Source: Streptomyces griseoviridis (GTDB taxonomy: Bacteria > Actinomycetota > Actinomycetes > Streptomycetales > Streptomycetaceae). From it: DNA of 64,000 nt. The DNA is taken from contig NZ_CP029078.1 of assembly GCF_005222485.1 (NCBI RefSeq), forward strand, positions 6,041,501-6,105,500, written 5' to 3'. Positions within the stretch are counted from its first letter, which is position 1. Each line of letters starts with the position of its first letter. The position numbers and the translations under genes are program-made. Of the stretch, positions 60,502 to 64,000 are shown in pieces. Under the pieces are notes generated by a model that ran no database searches, was not told the DNA's origin, and saw only the letters and a program-made list of their open reading frames with translations.

Positions 60502-61050
60502 ATGCTGATCATCCACAGAGCCGGACGGCATGTCAACGGGGAGTGGGCCGTGGTCGAGGACGAGGATCTGCTGCTCGCCGTGCTCAACAGCGCGCCGGTG
60601 ATCGACGGGCGCCCCGCGGACTTCCTGACCGGGGAGGGCGCCGCGGACCGGATGCGCGCGCTGGGCGGGCGGGGCACCGGGCAGGAGCGCGACCGGCTGG
60701 TCCTGGTGCGCGACACGTTGCACGCGCTGATCCGGGGCGCGTCCTCGGACGTCGGCGGCCTCGCCTCGGTACTCGACCGGGCCCGGCTGCGTCCCGCCGT
60801 CTCGCCCGCGGGCGTGACCTGGGGACTCGAAGCGGCGCCCGGGGAGGAACTCGCGGTCCGGGTCGTCCTCGCGTGGTCGCGCGTCACGGCGGAGCTGCCG
60901 GGGCGGCTGCGGCCGTGCGCGAACGACGCGTGTCGACTGTTCCTGGTCGATCACAGCAGGCCGGGGACCGCCCGCTGGTGCTCCATGGCGGTCTGCGGCA
61001 ACCGGATGAAGGCGCGGACCCACGCCCGCAAGCGGCGCGACGAGGAGTGA
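60502..61050 (+). CDS. CGNR zinc finger (ABATE domain) regulator
   Basis: 182 residues: an N-terminal ABATE stress-sensor-like domain (LLLAVLNSAPVIDGRPADFL ... RDTLHALIRG), then the CGNR zinc finger C139-C144-C160-C165 (PCANDACRLF, WCSMAVCGNR) with a basic tail KARTHARKRR for DNA contact. Very close to its promoter palindrome and probably leaderless, as no Shine-Dalgarno is visible. Divergent from the hydrolase gene it probably controls. Confidence 0.9.
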   Translation: MLIIHRAGRHVNGEWAVVEDEDLLLAVLNSAPVIDGRPADFLTGEGAADRMRALGGRGTGQERDRLVLVRDTLHALIRGASSDVGGLASVLDRARLRPAVSPAGVTWGLEAAPGEELAVRVVLAWSRVTAELPGRLRPCANDACRLFLVDHSRPGTARWCSMAVCGNRMKARTHARKRRDEE

Positions 61051-61102
61051 CGGACCGCGCGGCGCGGGACTGCGGTGCCCGCGAGGCGCGTGCGCAGGAG
61101 CG

Positions 61103-61180
61103 GCGGGTGGGCGGTGTCCTGGTCGGGGCAGTGGCGGGTGGGCGGTGCCCTGGTCGGGGGAGTGGCGGGTGGCGATGTCC
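61103..61180. repeat. 31-bp tandem repeat, 2.5 copies
   Basis: Units at 61103-61133 and 61134-61164 begin GCGGGTGGGCGGTGTCCTGG and differ at two positions; a partial third reaches 61180. Lies in the gene-free space after the CGNR gene. Confidence 0.75.
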
Positions 61181-61281
61181 GTCGAGCGCGGGTGAGGTCA
61201 CCGGCGGGTCGGAGTGCTCGGGGAGTCAGTGGTAGTCGGGCAGCAGCCCCCCCGGTGACGGCCTCGGTCCGCGCGGAACCC

Positions 61282-61836
61282 TCAGCCGCGCCTGTCCGGC
61301 GGGACGTCCGTGCCGTCCAGGGCCGCCCGCGCCGCCGCCGTGAAGCCGCCGAGGCGCTCGGAGACCAGGGTCACCTCGACGGCATGACGCTCGACGAGGC
61401 CGACGTCGCGATCCGCGGCGCCTAGGGAGTCGCGCCAGGCGAGAAGGGTCGTATGCATCGAGTGGAGTGCCACGTGGACGCTGTGCGCGGCATGCTCCAC
61501 CGCGTCGGGTCCCTCGATCGCGAGCCCGGCCCACGCCGCCTGCACCAGGACCAACTGATCCCGCGCGATCCGGAGCCGGTGATCGGCCTCCGTCACATCT
61601 GAGGCATCGCCGATCAGCGCTCGTCCAGCCGATTTCAGAGCGGTGCGCGTCTCGTTGGCCGGTGCCAGGAAGGCGCTGTACGCGTCCCGCCGCAGTTGTC
61701 TGCGCCAGTGGGCGTGCTCGACCTTGGCCTGCCCCTCCAACTGCCGCCTGGCCGCGCCGCTGGAGATCGCCGATGCCGCAACTGTGCCCAGAACGCCCAC
61801 CGTTGCGCCCAGCAGCGCCGCAAGTCCCTGATCCAT
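61282..61836 (-). CDS. hypothetical membrane-anchored helical protein
   Basis: 184 residues of unrecognised family. One N-terminal helix, about residues 5-27 (GLAALLGATVGVLGTVAASAI), could be a membrane anchor. The remainder is predicted helical with QLEGQAKVEHAHWRRQLRRDAYSAF and a middle AHSVHVALHSMHTTLLAW. Codon bias looks less extreme than its neighbours, suggesting acquisition, but this is an impression. No Shine-Dalgarno, no partner gene. The 'anchor plus helical cytosolic domain' design occurs in many orphan Streptomyces proteins. Confidence 0.7.
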   Translation of the reverse strand: MDQGLAALLGATVGVLGTVAASAISSGAARRQLEGQAKVEHAHWRRQLRRDAYSAFLAPANETRTALKSAGRALIGDASDVTEADHRLRIARDQLVLVQAAWAGLAIEGPDAVEHAAHSVHVALHSMHTTLLAWRDSLGAADRDVGLVERHAVEVTLVSERLGGFTAAARAALDGTDVPPDRRG

Positions 61837-61927
61837 GCGCGGGATTATCCACCTCGGCGACCGCGGGCCGTCCGGGGTGCGGCGAGGCGGCCGACACCGG
61901 TGTGACGGCCGGTTCCGGGCCTCGGCC

Positions 61928-62809
61928 CTACCGCGTGAGGGGCTCCACCCCCAGGAGGGCCGCGGTTCTGGTGTAGACGGTCAGGGCGAGCGCGTCGTCG
62001 AGGGCCAGGCGCGAAGGGGTCTCCGGCCGGGACCTGCTGAAGAAGCCGCCGCTGGGGCGCGGTGCGGGCGAGGCGCAGGCGAGCCAGACCGGGGTGCGCA
62101 CCCCTTCGTCCGGGGTGATGGAGAACGGACGGAACAGCGGGGCGGTCAGCCGCATCAGGCCGCCCGCGTTGCTGTTCATCCCGGTGCCCTTGACCATCCC
62201 GGGATCGGCGTTGTAGACGCTCATGCCGTCAGGGAGGCGGTGCGCGAGTTCCCGCGCGGCCAGGAGGCTGACGAGTTTGCTCGTCGCGTAGACGTTCATC
62301 TGGTGGAAGAAGCGCCTGTTCCACGAGGTTCCCGCGACATCCGGATCGGTGGCGTCGAGCCTGGCGCGCTTCTCCACGAACGAGGACATGTTGATGATCC
62401 GCGCGTCGGGTGTGAGCGCCTTCTCGGCCAGCAGGGCGTGGGTGAGCAGGAACGGGGCGTGGTGATTGAGCGCGTAGGTGCGCTCCACGCCGTCCGGCGT
62501 CTGCTCGTACCGGGGGAACGCCGCCCCCGCGTTGTTGACGAGGACGTCCACGTGCTGTCCGTCGGCGGCCAGTCGCGCTGCCAGTGCCTGGACCTGCGAC
62601 CACTGTTCCAGGTCGGCGGTGTACGTCCTCGGCGGTGCCGCGTCACCGCCCGCCGGGGCCAGGCCGCGCAGGCTGTCGGCGGCGGCCCGGGTGCGCGTCG
62701 CGTCCCGGCCGACGAGGACGACGCGCTGGCCGGCCCTGACCAGGTGGCGTGCCGTCACGAGACCCAGGCCCGAGGCTCCGCCCGTGACGACCGCCGTCCT
62801 GCCGCTCAT
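61928..62809 (-). CDS. short-chain dehydrogenase/reductase
   Basis: 293 residues, Rossmann fold: TGGASGLG (9-16) cofactor motif, DVLVNNAGA, active-site Ser in NMSSF and YATSK catalytic Tyr/Lys. The basic VGRD after beta-2 favours NADP(H). Resembles retinol-dehydrogenase-like SDRs. The ATG overlaps the marR stop as ATGA, so both are one unit under the palindrome upstream of marR. Substrate unknown. Confidence 0.92.
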   Translation of the reverse strand: MSGRTAVVTGGASGLGLVTARHLVRAGQRVVLVGRDATRTRAAADSLRGLAPAGGDAAPPRTYTADLEQWSQVQALAARLAADGQHVDVLVNNAGAAFPRYEQTPDGVERTYALNHHAPFLLTHALLAEKALTPDARIINMSSFVEKRARLDATDPDVAGTSWNRRFFHQMNVYATSKLVSLLAARELAHRLPDGMSVYNADPGMVKGTGMNSNAGGLMRLTAPLFRPFSITPDEGVRTPVWLACASPAPRPSGGFFSRSRPETPSRLALDDALALTVYTRTAALLGVEPLTR

Positions 62810-63279
62810 CGCCGCTCCTTCTTCTCGGTGCCCTTGACGCCGGTGGCCTCACCTGTCGGGCGGGCGCCGTCGATCACTTCGCGGAGAAGCGCGTGGAGGC
62901 GCTGCCTGCTCTCGCGGTCGAGGTGGGCGAAGGGCGAGTGCTCGGTGGTGTGCTGGATGACGCGGTCGCGCAGCGCGCATCCCTCGGGGGTGAGCTGGAT
63001 GACTTTCGCGCGGCGGTCGGTGGGGTGAGGCACCCGGCGGACCAGGCCGCGCCTCTCCAGCCGGTCGATCATCGCCGTGGCGGTCGAGGCGTCGCACTGC
63101 AGGAGTTCGGCCAGACGGCGCGCGGTCATCTCCCGCCCGCGGCTCAGCCTCCACAGCGCGTCGGCCTGCGTGTCGGTGAGCCCCGCATCCCGCGCCAGCT
63201 CCTTGAGCTCGCCCTGCACCTGGGTGCGGATCGCGAACAGGCAGTCGTAAAGCTCTTCGTTCAGCTGCCGATCATCCAT
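62806..63279 (-). CDS. MarR-family regulator
   Basis: 157 residues. Winged HTH: DALWRLSRGREMTARRLAELLQCDASTATAMIDRLERRGLVRRVPHPTDRRAKVIQLT, with the typical wing DRRAK. Flanking helices form the dimer. Start at MDDRQL, just after GGGAG; the frame runs 25 codons further over the operator without similarity. Co-transcribed with the SDR gene and probably autoregulates through the perfect palindrome 14 bases upstream. Confidence 0.93.
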   Translation of the reverse strand: MDDRQLNEELYDCLFAIRTQVQGELKELARDAGLTDTQADALWRLSRGREMTARRLAELLQCDASTATAMIDRLERRGLVRRVPHPTDRRAKVIQLTPEGCALRDRVIQHTTEHSPFAHLDRESRQRLHALLREVIDGARPTGEATGVKGTEKKERR

Positions 63280-63292
63280 GACTCCCACGGTA

Positions 63293-63323
63293 CATGGATT
63301 ATCCAATGATTGGATAATCCATG
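63293..63323. promoter_or_regulatory. MarR operator, 31-bp palindrome
   Basis: CATGGATTATCCAAT-g-ATTGGATAATCCATG: 15-bp arms, perfect, single central base. It starts 14 bases before the marR ATG, overlapping the likely promoter. The internal TTATCCAATnATTGGATAA is the core two-fold element. Confidence 0.8.
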
Positions 63324-63582
63324 CATTGCGCTCCGGTCCCGCCCCACGGCGCACGGATCACGGATCACGGATCACGGGCCCACGCACCACGGACCACGCG
63401 GATCCTTCGCGCGTCCGGGGCGCGGAATCGTCCCCGTGCCCGTGCCCGTCCTCCACTCGGACCGGCTAAGGGGCGGCTCCCAGAGTGGCGGCCGGGTTCG
63501 GCCCCGCCGCGTCGGTAGCGTTCGCCGACGGATCGTCGTCGGGGACGGATCGTCGGCAGGGACTGGTTGCGGTCGCGGACAG

Positions 63583-63690
63583 GTCGTCGGGGACGGGCCG
63601 GGGTCATGGACAGTTCGGCAGGGACGGGCCGGGGTCATGGACGGTCGTCGGGGACGGGCTGGGGGTCACGGACAGATCGGCAGGGACGGA
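63583..63690. repeat. 30-31 bp degenerate tandem repeat, about 3.5 copies
   Basis: Unit GTCGTCGGGGACGGGCCGGG + GTCATGGACA: copies start at 63583, 63613, 63644 and 63675 (partial), alternating GTCGTCGG and GTTCGGCA beginnings. Ends just before the oxidase ribosome site. Confidence 0.7.
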
Positions 63691-63696
63691 GCAACG

Positions 63697-64000
63697 ATGG
63701 GCCGCTCGACGGAGGAACCGCTGAGGCGTCGCCAACTGCTGGGCCGGGCGGGCGCGGTGGCCGCCGGCCGGGTGGCGGGTGTGGCCGGTGCGGCGGCCGG
63801 GCCGGGCGGCGAGCGCCCCGACGACGCGAACGGCCCCGGCCACGGCCCCAGTTCCGTGTGCCGGCCCGGTGCCGGGCCGGACGGCGGGGTGTCCTGGCCG
63901 GTCGTGGTCCGACCGGGCGACCTCCGCTACGACAGCCTGCTGCGCGGCGACAACTTCCGCTTCGTCGGCCGCCCGGACGAGATCCGGGTGGTCGGCTCCA
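63697..64000 (+). CDS. FAD-linked oxidase, N-terminal part (runs off window)
   Basis: Partial gene, 101 residues seen. A Tat signal (EEPLRRRQLLGRAGAVAAG, twin Arg followed by a hydrophobic run) and a Gly/Pro linker precede VVRPGDLRYDSLLRGDNFRF and GRPDEIRVVGS, the start of a PCMH-type FAD-binding domain as in berberine-bridge-like oxidases. The covalent-FAD His/Cys and C-terminal BBE motif lie outside. GGAG precedes the ATG. Assignment rests on the short N-terminal pattern. Confidence 0.75.
   Translation, partial: MGRSTEEPLRRRQLLGRAGAVAAGRVAGVAGAAAGPGGERPDDANGPGHGPSSVCRPGAGPDGGVSWPVVVRPGDLRYDSLLRGDNFRFVGRPDEIRVVGS

Larger units (their letters stand above)
63280..63696. other. 417-bp gap with operator and repeats
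   Basis: Holds the marR operator, a run of CACGGAT repeats (63353-63375), then a spacer and a degenerate repeat tract before the oxidase gene. Open frames here code repetitive Arg/Pro/Thr-rich peptides and are not taken as genes. Confidence 0.5.

Noticed and set aside
63353..63380. CACGGAT repeats considered as a CRISPR-like or iteron array
   Set aside because: Units are only about 8 bp, contiguous, without spacers, and no cas or replication gene is near.

Overview
The window is about 72% GC with strongly GC-biased third codon positions. GTG starts, GTGA/ATGA stop-start overlaps, lipobox and Tat signals and actinobacterial gene families are common. This fits a chromosomal core segment of a Streptomyces or a close relative. 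From memory (not searched here), the gene order pyk-ackA-pta/pfkA, then glgB-mak-treS-glgE/glgP, then M4 proteases, ABC exporters, glgX, paired L,D-transpeptidases and an ADP-ribosyltransferase resembles the S. coelicolor SCO5423-SCO5464 region. No IS element, integrase, phage gene, CRISPR array, rRNA or tRNA was seen.

Layout. (1) 1-6.2 kb: the phosphoenolpyruvate/acetate node. pyk, ackA and pta read left and pfkA reads right. (2) 6.3-10.8 kb: a double-HTH regulator, a sugar ABC importer without its own ATPase, and two minisatellite-like arrays. (3) 10.8-14.8 kb: a CitA/CitB-type two-component system facing a DctA-type dicarboxylate symporter. (4) 15-21 kb: a TetR/MFS efflux pair with twin operators, a MerR-thioredoxin pair and a HelD-like RNA-polymerase helicase. 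(5) 21-33 kb: the GlgE alpha-glucan pathway (glgB, mak, treS, glgE) with divergent glgP; a subtilisin gene sits between glgE and glgP. (6) 33-38 kb: a DUF1990 protein and two tandem secreted M4 metalloproteases. (7) 38-48 kb: four overlapping half-ABC exporter genes forming two asymmetric heterodimers, then glgX. (8) 48-56 kb: two lipoprotein L,D-transpeptidases, an enoyl-CoA hydratase, a HATPase anti-sigma-like kinase, a deacetylase-like lipoprotein, a beta-propeller lipoprotein and a secreted pierisin/Scabin-type ADP-ribosyltransferase. (9) 56-64 kb: an EF-hand protein, an ABC ATPase, small regulators (FadR/GntR, CGNR, MarR), oxidoreductases, a GH25 protein, an alpha/beta hydrolase, and the start of a Tat-exported FAD oxidase cut by the window end.

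How it works together. The left half handles carbon flux: glycolytic entry (PfkA), pyruvate/ATP (Pyk), overflow acetate (Pta-AckA), C4-dicarboxylate uptake and sugar uptake. The glg block stores carbon as alpha-glucan by the trehalose -> maltose -> maltose-1-phosphate -> glucan route (TreS, Mak, GlgE, GlgB) and degrades it with GlgP and GlgX. The middle and right parts are mostly envelope and extracellular functions: proteases, exporters, 3-3 peptidoglycan crosslinking and a DNA-type ADP-ribosylating toxin.

The most unusual items are: an ABC half-transporter whose ATP-binding motifs are almost all lost while its signature motif is intact; a GlgB with a histone-H1-like N-terminal extension; a deacetylase-fold lipoprotein lacking the usual catalytic Asp, with a probable leaderless start; a secreted ADP-ribosyltransferase whose gene end overlaps an opposing GNAT gene; and several clean palindromic operators (TetR, MarR, CGNR, pyk).
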